The notes under the pieces are model-generated. The model was not told where the DNA came from and ran no database searches. It saw only the letters and a list, made by a program, of their open reading frames with translations. From positions 1 to 64,000 of the forward strand of contig NW_027420805.1 in NCBI RefSeq assembly GCF_009905375.1: a stretch of DNA of 64,000 nucleotides, read 5' to 3'. The stretch comes from Apium graveolens (lineage: Eukaryota > Streptophyta > Magnoliopsida > Apiales > Apiaceae). Shown in pieces: positions 1-11,505 of the stretch; within the stretch, counting starts at the first letter, position 1; the number at the start of each line of letters is the position of its first letter. The position numbers were made by a program, and so were the translations under genes.

Positions 1-649
1 CATTAATTTAGTTTCGAATGAATGTGTGCAAGATCATTGGAGTGTGTTCAACTAAGGTTCTTTATTTAAGCTATAAATGAAATTTATTATAACTTACTTT
101 TTACATGATTTTTTTAATATAGTGTTGTGTTCAAGTATTATTGACGTATCAGTTTTGACTAGCAGGTCCTTTTTTAATCGTGTTTAGAAGGCTTTTTCTT
201 ATGTACCAAACTTCATGAATTTTGCATAAGTCAGTTTTGGGGAAATTAACATATGGAAGACATAATTAGGAAGACATGATTTTACTTGCGGAGGTTGGAT
301 GTAAGTTGAAATTCGAGTGAGATATTCTTAAATCTTCAAATTTTTAAGGTACGTAAAATTCAATCTGATCGATGCTCTGATCTTTTACCTTTCTCGGCTT
401 TAGTTGTCAACAACAATTGACCAATCTGAAATTTTAAAACATGGCTTTCTAAGAAAAAAATATGATAGATGAAACAATTTATGAAGAATATTTTTATGTT
501 CTTTCACTTGAGTGGTTAGTCCAAAAATTTGTGAAAAAAGTCGAGAGTGTAGACACCGCCATATTTTTTTCCGTAATTTATTTGCAATATATTAGGTAAA
601 AAGTGAATATCTATGGTATACTTCATAAAAGCACTATAAAAATTAAAAC

Positions 650-1378
650 CAATACAGATATTCTTCAATTTCGTAACATATCATCTGCAACAGCAAAGAG
701 CTAGTGTAGAGTTGATAATTCTTCAAAAGTAGGAGGGCAGCCATGGAAATAGACATGTGTACTTATCCTTTCCTTACCCAATCGACACCATAAAGGGAGT
801 GGGGTGAATGGTCAAACTGCATTCCAGCTTCCTCGGTTATGCTGCCTGGTGTACTTCTGAAGCGTTATCACCATACTTTGTAAATTAGATTTGAACCGGA
901 AATTCTTTAGTCTATGGTAGATGGATGTAGCACATTCTTCAACACAAGCTCCATTATATATTGAGCTGAATACATGAAATGCTAGAAACGAAAGTAAATG
1001 GTTGTGTGAAAGTTGTCGAAGGATGTATAGGTTATTTTCTGGATCTTTCCTTTGTAGAAGATGCTTACAGGCATCATAACACAGTGCATGATTTATACCT
1101 CTGATTTTGCATTCTTCAAGGAAAGCCGAGAATTTGTGTTGGGCAATTGGGTCCAAACTACTTTCATGAATATGGATATTTGATTAATCTATATGTTGTA
1201 GGATCATACATATATGTTTTGGAGTTTGATAGAATACCCATATCTGAAAGAAGTTTGCAAAATCTATGAAGTTATCATTCATGAGTAAGGAGAAGATGAT
1301 GATGACCAAATCTATGTCTAAGTTCAAGATCTGGTACTCAGGTGGTGCCATTTTTCTCATCTTGTACTGATTGTGCAT
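650..1378 (-). pseudogene. F-box-like (At2g35280-type) gene copy 1, broken
   Basis: Minus-strand homologue of the 240-residue open copy at 26764-27486. The start MHNQYKMRKMAPPEYQ and the F-box-like stretch are open from 1378 to 1184. Then a TGG codon has become TAA, just after residues LQHID. The frame reopens at 1156, covering the FLEECKIRGINHALCY region, and stops at 812, where the CGA of the other copies reads TGA. The last stretch (650-811) also carries small indels. The upstream TATA-like motif of copies 3 and 4 is missing here. The family assignment is from memory of the F-box plus Sel1-like layout of At2g35280/At1g67623 proteins. The decay is read directly. A nearly identical copy lies at 50560-51195. 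Confidence 0.6.
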
Positions 1379-1575
1379 AAAATTGTGTATATGTTATTTG
1401 TTTTGAGAAGCGTAAATGGTTATTGTATATTGACGGGCTTAAAATATTCTAAAAGGGATTCTTAGTAGGTGTATTTCACGGGATTTTAAATGATCTTTTT
1501 GGATGTTAAAGATATTCATATTTACTTAAATTAGATTTTAAGAAATTTAGAAAATCTTGTCGTATTTAATTAGAT

Positions 1576-1931
1576 GAGAAAAGTTGTATGGATACCACTT
1601 TTTAATCCGAGACCTTTGAGACCACATATGTTCTGCAATCAAAACACTATAAAATTTATTATTTTGTGAAGTATGTTCTACGAGTATCACTAATTCATTA
1701 AAATTATTGAAGATCATTTAATTTTAATAAGTAAAATGTGTATGTTCTGCAAGCTGAACAAATGTTCTGCAAACTTAACATATTTTGCAGAATAAAGTAT
1801 TTTTGTAATATTTTATATTTTACATGCAGTACATATATGATATTCAAGATTTTGAATAAAATAAAGATCTTTGTAGAGCATGATTTACAAAATAATATGT
1901 TTTGCACTGCTTTTATGCAACATTTAACTTG
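1576..1931. mobile_element. MITE, right end deleted
   Basis: Left part of the element described at 27642-28044, next to the left target copy (TTAATTAGAT at 1566-1575). A deletion joins AACTTG at 1926-1931 directly to the downstream host sequence AAAATATTGGG, removing the right terminal repeat and the right target copy. Two overlapping short open frames on opposite strands inside it (1704-1932) come from the near-palindromic MITE interior and are not genes. Confidence 0.75.
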
Positions 1932-3554
1932 AAAATATTGGGTATTCCACTAGGATTCCAAAATATTAAAAATTCCAGTATATTAGATTTGGATTGTAAA
2001 TTTAAATGTAATATCAATGTATTCGAGGATTTTTAAACTAAAAAATATGGATTTTAATATATTTGCTACAACTTTTTATAATTTATGTAATTTCTAAATC
2101 TCTCAATTTCAAAGTATTTGTAAAAGTATACACATACAGGACACGTTTTATAAAAGTAACAATCTTTTGAAGTTGGTATTATTAGCTCAATAACTCTAGC
2201 AACATAATCTCGATTTTTCTAGTTTTGGACCCTTTTCAACAAGTAAATGTTATTAATCTAATTTTCTAAAAAATAATATCTTTTTTTGCTAAATTTTTCA
2301 AAAAAATCAAATGATATAACAGAGAATTGTAAATTAAATTATAAAAACTTTAGACTACTTTCTATGGGGTTGTAGATATGCAAATGAGTGATTCTATGTT
2401 TACCATATGTACCATTCTTGACTATTTTTTTTTGACAAGGCCATTCTAGACAATTTAAATTTTGTAGAATGATTGACTTCAACGATAAGTCTAGGGGCTG
2501 CCTTCATCACTTCTTCTCTTCTTTGTGCAAAGTTAGTAGTTTTATCTCTAAACCCCGATGTGCTTATATAGCTTATCTGGGCTTATGATCTAAACTCTGG
2601 AAACTCGATGCTAAAGCCCTTCCCTGCAATTATTTACTTTCTTTTACAGCCAAGAAAGGCCCTTATCAAAAGCAAACCCCCTTTATTAGGAAAGGAATTC
2701 ATCATTTCAATCCTTCTTGCTCTTTCGCTTCTTATCGGACGGTACTATTGCTCTTCCCGGCTTGTTGACCATGACCTGCGTTACAAATTAAGATGCAATT
2801 TGTGTTAGATCATTAGTAACCTACAATTTTTCCACTCTTCCACCTTACACACCATCTTTCTTTACATCTTAATTATCTTCCTAGCAGTACACAATAACTT
2901 AACATGAACATATCCACTTAACACATTATGTGGGACCTAAATGTGTGACGAATTTTTATAAGCCTATACCATAGAATCTTTGTTTAAACTTGCTTTCCTT
3001 AATTCTGGAAGTTCTGTGTGCCATAAGTGGTGCAGTACTTCTTCTTTTGCAATATATCGCACACTGTGAAGTCCACCATAACCCTAAAAGTCTTAATTCT
3101 TATTAGGCTGTGAATTCCACATTTTCCCCTTTATTATTAACTGTACTGCGAATAGGCCTTCCCACGGATTGTGTTTTATCGAATCACCCTAAATATGCAT
3201 CAAAATCCATTTAATTTTTAAGAATGATTCAACTGTCATAATTTTAGAAGAGCCATCATATCCACTTCATTCAAATCAAATATCAAATTCATATAGATTT
3301 TAGTATGTGGAAAAATTAAGAAGGCACCAACGATTAAAGATCACTTAGATAAACCCAACTTATTAAAATGCTTCAACATTCTAGACTAACAACCACTATC
3401 AAATCATATACATTAATTATTTAAACTAAATTTAAGGGTCTGTTATTGTTGACGATATTAATATTTTTTTGAATACTATATGAGTGTATTTCTAATTAGT
3501 GTAAAATTTGTGAAACTGAAAGTTTTGGTTAGTCGTAGCAAATTATGTGTTGAA

Positions 3555-4000
3555 GTTGAGAGCTTAGAAAACTGCCATATTTTTTACTGTTTCTTGCAAT
3601 AGAATAAGTAAAAAATTGGTTAGTATAGTATACTTCATAAAATCATTATAATAGAAATTAATACAAGTACATATATTCTTAATAATTTTGTAACATATCA
3701 TCTGCAGACAACACAGAGGGCAAGTGAAGTTGATAATTTCTTTAAAAAGTTGAAGGCCAGCCATGGAAATAGAAATGTATGCAAGTTTATGCTTGCCCCT
3801 ACCAATGGACACAATAAAGGGAGTGGGGTGAATGGTCGAACTTCATTCCAGCTTTCTAAGTTGTGTTGTCTGTTGTACTTCTGAAGTCTTATCACCAAAC
3901 TCTGTAGATTAGATTTGAACCGCAAATTTCTTTAGCTTCTAGTGGCATGGATGTAGAAGATTCTTCAACACATTCTTCATTACATATTGAGCTCAATACA
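3555..4000 (-). pseudogene. Older diverged 3' end of the F-box-like gene
   Basis: Minus-strand sequence homologous to the C-terminal half of the F-box-like gene but clearly more diverged than the main copies. It reads NLQSLVIRLQKYNRQHNLES and then VRPFTPLPLLCPLVG, against VITLQKYTRQHNRGSW and VRPFTPLPLWCRLG in the main copies. The 5' half is absent. The same diverged fragment sits at the same place in units 3 and 4, so it was part of the unit before the array expanded. It is not expected to be functional. Confidence 0.7.
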
Positions 4001-6381
4001 TTAATGATTTAGTTCGCCACTGTACAATACCAAACTTTCACTTGGGTTACCAGCACAAAAAAGTTTTTAGTAAAAACACCCGAACAATAAAATATTTTAA
4101 ATATGTTACTCCCGTTAGTCCCCTTAAATGGATAACAAAAAGTGACGTGTAACTAATGTTGCATCAAGTTTAATACCGAATTTATCACTGAACTTTCTAT
4201 CATTTTCGGTAAGGTTACCGCCTAATTTCTTTAAAAATTATTTTCTTTTTCTTTTGAGAAAAAAAAAAACTCAAATAACTTTTTCGAAAATTTAAATTGA
4301 TTGAATAACATATATTTAATAATAGGTTTTTTCAAAATCGATAATTGTATCTGATGAATAAAGTTTTTATATGTTTATTTTTGTGAATAATTACACCTTT
4401 ACTTAAAAAAATTATTTTTTTTTACTTTTACTAATAATTTTTTTAAATTTTTTGAAAAGTGTGTACACCAATTCAAGCAATATACAAAATCCAAAGGATA
4501 GTCCACGATACTACAGGTTATTGAAGGCCCCGCACACCAACTTAGGGGCTCGAGGGTTAACAAAGACATATCATTACGAGAATCAATGACACTTGAAATG
4601 TGTGTACACCAATTCACGAAATATATAAAAGCCAAGGTCCTAAACTTTACAATAAAGAGGGCAATGGATTTCAAAATGATATTACTATACTTACACTTTT
4701 AAAATCTTAGAAAAATATATACCGAATATCGGTTCTCGCTTACTGTCATACTTGCACTCGCATACGGATTGTGAGCATTATAGTGCTCAATATTATTTAA
4801 TTTTCAAACATTAATCGGGTTTTCAACGATCGAGGGAAATTTGAAAGATCGAAGAATATTAGTTCTCCACTCCAGCAAGCTACACTGAAGAACCGGGGTC
4901 TAGTTATCATACCACATTTTCGCATGGCTTAATATCTCCAAATTTTTAACATTAAGTAATTATTAACTCTCATTAAAACTTTTGTGAATACTGTGAATAC
5001 AATATCAGTGTATTTGAAGAAATAATATCTTTATCTAGCATTATGATGAAGGTAGAAAATAGGTTTAGCGTATATAGTATGATAATTATAAGATGATCTA
5101 TTACAGTATTTTGATCAAATCACCTTAAATCTGCATCAAAATCCATTTAATTCTTCAAACTGGATCAACTGTCAGATTTTTTGAAAATCGATCATATCCA
5201 CTTCAATCGAATCAAAATATTTTTTTTTAGTATGAGAAAAAATTAAAAAGGCACCAACCATTGAATATCACTTAGACAAAACTTACAAAACGCTTCAATA
5301 TTTCGAAACTAACACCTAGTGCTAAAATCATATACATTAACTATTAAAACTCTTAGAGTATATTACTATTGACTGATATTAATAATTTTGTGAATCATAT
5401 ATAATATCAGTATATTTGTAGAATTAATGTTTTTATCTCGCATGATGACAAATATGAAAAAAGATTTAGAATATATAATACCATGTGCACTCATATTTAA
5501 TTTCTTTTCTATATTAGACTTTTATGTGCACAAGAAACTACTCCCCATAAATTATGAATTTATGATGTACGTGAAGAAGGCGGCTTTCCAGACAAGAAAT
5601 GTACTTAGTTTAGTCATTTTATTGTTGAGAATGATTTTAATTTATTAAAGTAATATAGATAATTTCCCTTTGTTCACTTAACAGTGTATAGATTAACTCT
5701 TGCCGTTGTAACTATTAGCTTTATCTCACATTAATTTAGTTCGAATGAATGTGTGCAAGATCATCTGGAGTGTGTATTCAACTAAGGTTTCTTTATTTTA
5801 AGCTATAAAATGAAATTTATTATAACTTACTTTTTACAATGATTTTTTTAATATAAGTGTTGTGTTCAAGTATTATTGACGTATCAGTTTTGACTAGCAG
5901 GTCCTTTTTAATCGTGTTTAGAAGGCTTTTTCTTATGTTCCAAAACTTCATGAATTTTGCATAAGTTAGGTTCGGGGAAATTAACATATGGTAGACATAA
6001 TTAGGAAGACATGATTTTACTTGCGGAGGTTGGATGTAAGTTGAAATTCGAGTGAGATATTCTTAATTCTTCCAAATTTTTAAGGTACATAAAATTCAAC
6101 CTGATCGATGCTCTGATCTTTTACCTTTCTCAGGATTTAGAGGTCAACCACAATTGAGCAATCTGAAATTTTAAACACGGCTTTCTAAGAAAAAAAATGT
6201 GATAGATGAAACAATTTATGAAGAATATTTTTATGTTCGTTCACTTGAGTGGTTAGTCCCAAAATTTGTGAAAAAAGTCGAGAGTGTAGACACCGCATAT
6301 TTTTTCCGTAATTTATTTGCAATACATTAGGTAAAAAAGTGAATATCTATGGTATACTTCATAAAAGCACTATAATAAAAA

Positions 6382-6735
6382 TTAAAACCAATACAGATAT
6401 TCTTCGAAAATTTCGTAACATATCATCTGCAGACAACAGAGAGGGCAAGTAGAGTTGATAATTTCTTCAAAAGTAGGAGGCCAGCCATGGAAATAGAAAT
6501 GTGTTCTTATCCTTTCCTTACCCAATCGACACCATAAAGGGAGTGGGGTGAATGGTCGAACTGCATTCCAGCTTCCTCGGTTGTGCTGCCTGGTGTACTT
6601 CTGAAGCGTTATCACCATACTTTGTAAATTAGATTGAACCGGAAAATTCTTTAGTCTATGGTATATGGATGTAGCAGATTCTTCAACACAAGCTCCATTA
6701 TATATTGAGCTGAATATATGAAATGCTAGAAATGA
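6382..6735 (-). pseudogene. F-box-like gene copy 2, C-terminal fragment
   Basis: Only the C-terminal third of the gene remains. It is open from about 6618 (MVITLQKYTRQHNRGSW) to the normal stop at 6382, ending CCLQMICYEIFEEYLYWF. At about 6735 the sequence switches from gene to downstream unit spacer (GAATTGTAAATTTAAATG). Near-identical fragments lie at 48150-48434 and 56208-56545, so the same deletion allele occurs three times in the window. Confidence 0.75.
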
Positions 6736-7310
6736 ATTGTAAATTTAAATGTAATATCAATGTATTGGAGGATTTTTTAATTAAAAAATATGGATTTTAA
6801 TATATTTGCTACAACTTTTATAATTTATGTAATTTCTAAATCTCTCAATTTGAAAGTATTTGTAAAAGTATACACATATTGGACAAGTTTTATAAAAGTA
6901 ATAATCTTTTGAAGTTGGTATTATTAGCTCAATAACTCTAGCAACATAATCTCTATTTTTCTAGTTTTGGACCCTTTTTACCAAATAAATGTTATTAAGC
7001 TAATTTTCTAAAAAATAATATCTTTTTTTGCTAATTTTTTTAAAAAAATAAAATGATATAACAAGAATTGTAAATTAATTTTATAAAAACTTTAGACTAC
7101 TTTGTATGGGGTTGTAGATATGCAAATTTTTGATTCTATGTTTACCATATGTACCATTCTTGACTATTTTTTTTGACAAGGCCATTCTTGACAATTTAAA
7201 TTTTGTAGAATGTTTGACTTTAACGATAAGGCTAGGGGCTGCCTTCATCACTTCTTCTCTTCTTTGTGCAAAGTTAGTAGTTTATCTGTAAACCCACATG
7301 TGCTTATATA

Positions 7311-7930
7311 CACTACAAGAAAAATATCCATAGACATCATTTTTGGCCGATGTCTATGCTATTTGGCAACGGATGTTGATTGTCGGTGATGTCTATTCTA
7401 GACATCGGCCATAACCCGATGTCTTTACTTGCTTAGACATCGTTTCTGGCAAAAAAACTGATGTCCATACATTGTTTTTTACAAAAAAAATGTTAGAAAT
7501 TAAATAATTTAATAAATAAATTACACATATTACAACAAATTAAACATATAATGAGCTATGTTTTTTTTTCACATAGACATCGAATATTTTCATTTAGGTG
7601 ATGTAAAATTAGATATTAAATATCGATTTATTAGTAAAAGGTGATGTCTATATTGGCACTTAGACATCGTTTTTATCCCAAACAAAGTGATGTCTATGTT
7701 TATTTTAGACTTGAACATGTCAGTCTTTGACATCAGTTTTTAGGAAAAAGCGATGTATATCAACTTTTTGACATCAGTTTTTCTTCAATAAAAGTGATGT
7801 ACAATTGTCTGTGTGACATCAGTATTTATATATTAAAAGTGATGTACAATTTTTTTTTGACATCAGTATTTATTCATTAAAAGTGATGTACAATTATTTT
7901 TTTGACATAAATATTTATTCATTGAAAGTA
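7311..7930. repeat. Left subterminal repeat array of CACTA A
   Basis: About twenty copies of short motifs of the GATGTC/GACATC type occur on both strands. Toward the interior they become a semi-regular series, GACATCAGTATTTATTCATT alternating with AAGTGATGTACAATT. In En/Spm elements such arrays bind the element-encoded regulatory protein. That role here is inferred from position and arrangement only. Confidence 0.75.
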
Positions 7931-8047
7931 TTTAAACAATGAACTAACTAAACACTTATATTGAGCAACATAAATATCAAGTATCTCGTTTTATTACAGA
8001 ATCGTTCAAAACCAAACAATTGTTATATGCTTGTTAAGACATCCTTG

Positions 8048-8215
8048 CTAACATAAATATCGAGAATATAGTGTCTTAGTTAAGCCATCCCTGCTAACAG
8101 CTGCACTAAGAGGATCAAGACTTCGTTTTATAACTTCTTCAGGAGTGATCATTACTCGTTTACACAATGCATCTTCTAGTCCTGCAGCTTCGCACCTAAC
8201 AGTGACAAATAGAAT
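8048..8215 (-). pseudogene. Chimeric exon: NAC-alpha start fused to class XI myosin motor sequence
   Basis: The minus-strand exon begins after an acceptor (TTTCAG, at 8217-8216) with residues ILFV, which is how NAC-alpha continues after its KSKN exon. It then runs through VRCEAAG into LEDALCKRVMITPEEVIKRS, followed by LDPLSAAVSRDGLTKTLYSR. That stretch is characteristic of plant class XI myosin motor domains, where the family continues with LFDWLV. Here it ends YLC and a stop at 8048. The NAC-to-myosin switch lies inside one exon, so it came from recombination, not splicing. It cannot form a motor, and any product would be a fusion peptide. The gene families are recognised from memory, and a database search would settle the exact breakpoint. 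Confidence 0.75.
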
Positions 8216-8317
8216 CTGAAAGAATAAATCAAAATTAGATGCTGAAAATGAGACTGATTCGTGAAGAGCAAAAAAATGGACGCACATTAAGTAAATGTTA
8301 CTGAGTAAGAAACTCAC

Positions 8318-8448
8318 ATTCTTGCTCTTCTTAACGGTGACACGGATGACCCCAGGGATGGGCTTCATCCCAAGCTTAAGAATGACCTTCAAATTCTTCT
8401 CCTCAATCCCACTCTGCTTTGATCTACCACTTACGCCTCCTTGGCCTC
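8318..8448 (-). pseudogene. Captured NAC-alpha exon
   Basis: This is a 131-bp minus-strand exon with an acceptor (CTTAG) at 8450-8449 and a donor (AAT|GTGAGT) at 8317-8316. It reads GRSKQSGIEEKN and then KLGMKPIPGVIRVTVKKSKN. This matches the start of the NAC domain in the alpha subunit of the nascent polypeptide-associated complex, the ribosome-bound factor that contacts emerging chains. The frame is open throughout. The spacer to the next exon (8216-8317) behaves as a short intron, and splicing would place KSKN directly before ILFV of the chimeric exon, as in genuine NAC-alpha. The rest of the NAC domain and the UBA domain are missing, so this is a captured gene piece, not a working gene. 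Confidence 0.8.
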
Positions 8449-9602
8449 CTAAGAATCAAATTTTCAATAACTTAGAAAGTAATGTGCTTGTGGATTACAG
8501 TTAACTGAAAAGCCAACTAGAGGCATATATTTATAACCGTCACTATAAGCTTTAGAAAGTAATGTGATTGTGGATTACGAAATTAAAAAATTAAAAAAAA
8601 TTAAAAACCAAAACAAACCTCGGAAATATTCTGATGCTGCAAGACATTAATATTGTAAAAAAAGAAACATGCAAACTGAAAAACCTAACCTGGGCAAGTG
8701 AACCTTCTCGGGCACAAACGTCATAGTATTTAGTGTCAACTCACAGTGAGTGCTTCATGTTTTAATTTTGTGGACATGTGTAGTTGCTCAAACCTACCAC
8801 AAAAAATATATGTTTGACTAATATTAACGATCTTGGCAGCAGCACAACCAACCAATAAATCAATTAAATATCATGTTCTATTTTGGCAGAAATGCATAAT
8901 AAACATCAACAATCACACTCACACCAGCTCCGTACTAACACCGGAACAAACATAAAAGGAAACCATCCTTAATTACAAAATAAATACAGCCTAGACGTTT
9001 ATCCAAATAATGGCACTTAGCAGTAATGTATAATAGTTAACGCAACTTGTTCTATCATGGATATTTTTTTACTGCTCCTGGCTGTAAATTTAGGAGACCG
9101 GATAAATGAAAAGCAATGTTGCAATGGGGAGGAGGCTCTTGAATTATTGAGCACTGGACACAATGTCTAAACCTTTTGACTTTTGAGTATGTTGCATAGG
9201 AAATTCTACCTATATTTTATGAATTAATTATGGTTATTAAAATGAAAATACATGAACTTTACCTCAACAGAATATGCTATTCCGATAAAAAAAGAGAAAA
9301 GTCCAATGAACAATGGTGCAGAATGAAACAAAATTTTAAACTATACAAAGTAAGAGATCATTAACAGCAGTTGGTAACTTTGTATTCTAGAATAGGATTC
9401 AGGACTCATTTGGTGAGTAAACTGATACTAATAGTAGACTTCTATGCAACAGGCAAATCATGAGCCACCTTCAGGAAAATTAAATATCAAAATTCTTTTT
9501 AGTGTCATTACATTAATTAGTCATCTTAAACTTATTTAATATCAGCCTTCATGAAAATGAAGGACAGTATCACTTCTAGAAGAATTTAAAACATGCATAT
9601 AC
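8449..9602. other. CACTA A interior without recognisable exon
   Basis: About 1.15 kb between the NAC-alpha and ABCG exons. A minus-strand stretch around 8690-8760 reads HCELTL-like and VCAREGSLAQV-like residues and might be part of another captured exon, but I cannot assign it to a family. The rest is AT-rich and broken in all frames. It is probably intron or captured non-coding sequence. Confidence 0.4.
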
Positions 9603-9691
9603 CTTCCTGGCTTCACTACACCGCCAATGTTATTCAGGATCGTGATCTTATACCTCTTTGGCTTATACATTCTCAATGCAGTTAACAGTCT
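9603..9691 (-). pseudogene. Captured ABCG (PDR-type) exon b
   Basis: An 89-bp minus-strand exon starts after a GATGCAG acceptor and ends before a GTATAT donor (GT at 9602-9601). It is open and reads RLLTALRMYKPKRYK followed by ITILNNIGGVVKPGR. In plant pleiotropic-drug-resistance ABCG transporters this block lies directly before the Walker A exon (MTLLLGPPGSGKTT). No Walker A sequence follows here, so no ATPase domain can be made. The exon phase matches the upstream exon at 9793-9873. The family is recognised from memory, and the exon borders are seen in the sequence. Confidence 0.75.
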
Positions 9692-9792
9692 CTGCATCAA
9701 GTTACAAGAAAGAATTATTACTAAAAAATATAGCACATTCCAAATACTGCCTTACAGCGGGCATTTAGAGATAAAAAGAATAAATTACAGAC

Positions 9793-9873
9793 CTCTACTA
9801 AATCACGAGTATAATTTATTAAGGTAGGTAAATCTCTGCTCCCAACTTGTACTTTTGTCGAGATTGTCAAGTC
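9793..9873 (-). pseudogene. Captured ABCG (PDR-type) exon a
   Basis: An 81-bp minus-strand exon of exactly 27 codons lies between a TTTCAG acceptor (AG at 9875-9874) and a GTCTGT donor (GT at 9792-9791). It reads DLTISTKVQVGSRDLPTLIN and then YTRDLVE. This is the segment of PDR-type ABCG N-terminal regions that carries the V-GSR-LPTL-N signature shortly before the first nucleotide-binding domain. With exon b it preserves two adjacent exons and the intron between them, which points to capture at DNA level rather than from mRNA. Confidence 0.75.
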
Positions 9874-10950
9874 CTGAAAGCATGCATCAGAAAAACCAAA
9901 TATTTCCATCCCCGGATATCAGAAAAAAGTAATACAGAGTTTAGGTACACGTAAATCAAGTTTATGCATTATTATCACTCAAGAAAGAGTCCATAACAAG
10001 ACTATCACGGAATTAAGCAGATGAAACTTACACTAAATAAATCAAAACAGTCACTTAAATTTTCAATTGAATAAATCATGAAATTAGCTTTCCTTTTTAA
10101 CTTTATGCAGCGATTTGAATCGGTGAATGCTGATAAGTCCGTTGTGCTTCCTTTGGGTGTGAACCTTGAAGGAGTATTACTTTTATCCCTACATTAAAAA
10201 ATAACAAAAGGCAAAATAATCTTGCTAACACTAGTGATAAAAGTGGTGTGTGAAGCAAGTTGTATGCATTTTTTTACTGATGGATGTAGGATTATATATT
10301 GGTTATCCTTCTGTCTATTCTCTAGCCTTTCTCTTGATTTCCAGCTTTAAAGTTCCTTCCTGTTGCAAATTAAGTTGGCATATTTCATTTATTCTGACTT
10401 TTAAGGGAACCTGTCCTGCCGGTACAACAATTAGAATCTAAAATTCCCAGGTACAGTTTAGTGAAGATGTCTAAAACCATGATGGTGAAATTGGACCACA
10501 AGATTGTGTATCATCTCTGGTTTCATACTAAAAATAGATTTATACTAACACTTATTTGGCCCATTTAAAAATCACTAACGCAACAAAAAAACCATAATTA
10601 TTTAGTATAGAATTAGAAGAAACAAGAACATGATAGGATAAAATAATTCAGTGACTGTAAATATTTTTGGACTTGTAGCCCACACCAAAATAGCCTGAAT
10701 AAATAGTAATGCTTAAACATTGTTCATATAGAACAAGAGAAAACATACTCGGCAATTAAAAAGGAATCTGGCTTTAAATAAGATTATACATGAAGATCTA
10801 AAATCCCAACAACTTATTACATCTATAAATCACCTTCTCCAAAAAGCAAAACAGCCTTTTTCAATGTAAGTGTCCTCACAATTGAAACAAGAAAATCATC
10901 ACATAGGTCATAGCCTTTATCTTCGAAAGCTTAATTGCTGAGTGAAGTGA
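9874..10950. other. CACTA A interior, unassigned
   Basis: I see no gene I can name here. Two stretches look somewhat coding. One is on the minus strand at about 10800-10925 (residues GYDLCDDFLVSIV, then TLTLKKAVLLFGEGD). The other is around 10120-10190, open on both strands. Both may be further captured fragments. The remainder is AT-rich and closed. Confidence 0.35.
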
Positions 10951-10959
10951 AGCCATATA

Positions 10960-11340
10960 ACAACAAATTTAGGGTTTCGAATAAGGAACTTCAAATAAAA
11001 TTTAATTTAATAAAAACATTTAGGGTTTCCAATTAAAAAAAACCCCAATTTTACAAATTAGGGTTTCGAATTCAAAAACCATCAATTTATAAAACTCGTT
11101 TCAAGTAGTGAAGATCAGTTCGATTCGAGTACATAGATAACTTACCAAAGTACAGTGCTTAACAGAGAGATCGTGAGTGGAGAGATTGTGACCAGTTGAG
11201 AGAGATGTGAGAGGAGGTGAGATGGTGAGCGGAGTTTACAGAGATTGTGAGTGGAGAGAGACGTTTGAGAGAGAGGGGTTCGAGAGAGAGTGAGCAGAGA
11301 GAGAGATTTTGTTTTTAGTTTTTAATTTTAGTTTTTAGCT
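10960..11340 (-). promoter_or_regulatory. CT-rich, telo-box-bearing region upstream of the captured exons
   Basis: Read on the minus strand, this region has a long CT-rich tract (GAGAGA on the plus strand, 11150-11310) followed by three AAACCCTA telo-box-like motifs (plus-strand TTAGGGTTT near 10969, 11022 and 11066). Such motifs are common in plant promoters and 5' leaders of translation-related genes. It lies upstream of all captured exons, in their orientation. It may be the captured 5' region of the NAC-alpha or another donor gene and could drive a chimeric transcript. This is inference from motif content and position. Confidence 0.4.
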
Positions 11341-11505
11341 TTTTGTTTTTAGATTTTAATTATCTGAAGTGAGGAATGGGGGGAACAAAAAATTGGTTAA
11401 GGGGGGAAATTTTGGGAGGGGAAAATTTTGGAAGGAGGGGATTTTGACTAAGGGGGGAAAATGAAGGTGAGCGAGAATTTTTATTTTTTGTTTGTAAAGT
11501 TTAGA

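Larger units (their letters stand above)
1..5728. repeat. Array unit 1 (about 5.7 kb)
   Basis: First head-to-tail unit of the array, starting at the landmark CATTAATTTAGTTTCGAATG that recurs at 5729, 14409, 20268, 26108, 32127, 49823 and 55554. In order it holds a broken F-box-like gene (650-1378), a right-truncated MITE (1576-1931), AT-rich spacer, an older copy of the gene's 3' end (3555-4000), and more spacer. I see no convincing protein outside the gene remnants. Short open frames in the spacer are not kept in frame in other units. Confidence 0.9.

Noticed and set aside
1704..1932. Cysteine-rich open frames on both strands inside the MITE
   Set aside because: They mirror each other because the MITE is an inverted structure. 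Low-complexity AT-rich translation.
4399..4674. Recurring minus-strand open frame in the spacer (MKSIALFIVKL..., also near 18941, 24779, 30793, 54237)
   Set aside because: Its reading frame and ends change between units through small indels, the composition is plain AT-rich spacer, and there is no recognisable domain. It recurs because the unit recurs.
5427..5648. Recurring plus-strand open frame (MSLSRMMTNMKKDLEY..., also near 14049, 19967, 25807, 31768, 55279)
   Set aside because: The C-terminal half is frameshifted between units (VKKAAFQTRN against LRRRLSRQEM), which is not expected of a conserved protein.
7311..7930. Regular GACATC/GATGTA series considered as a CRISPR-like array
   Set aside because: Repeats are short, in both orientations, with similar spacers, and sit at a CACTA terminus. 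They fit subterminal transposon repeats in a plant genome.
10250..10441. Hydrophobic plus-strand open frame in the Pack-CACTA
   Set aside because: Cargo exons are on the other strand, there is no domain, and the frame is changed by one base in the second copy.
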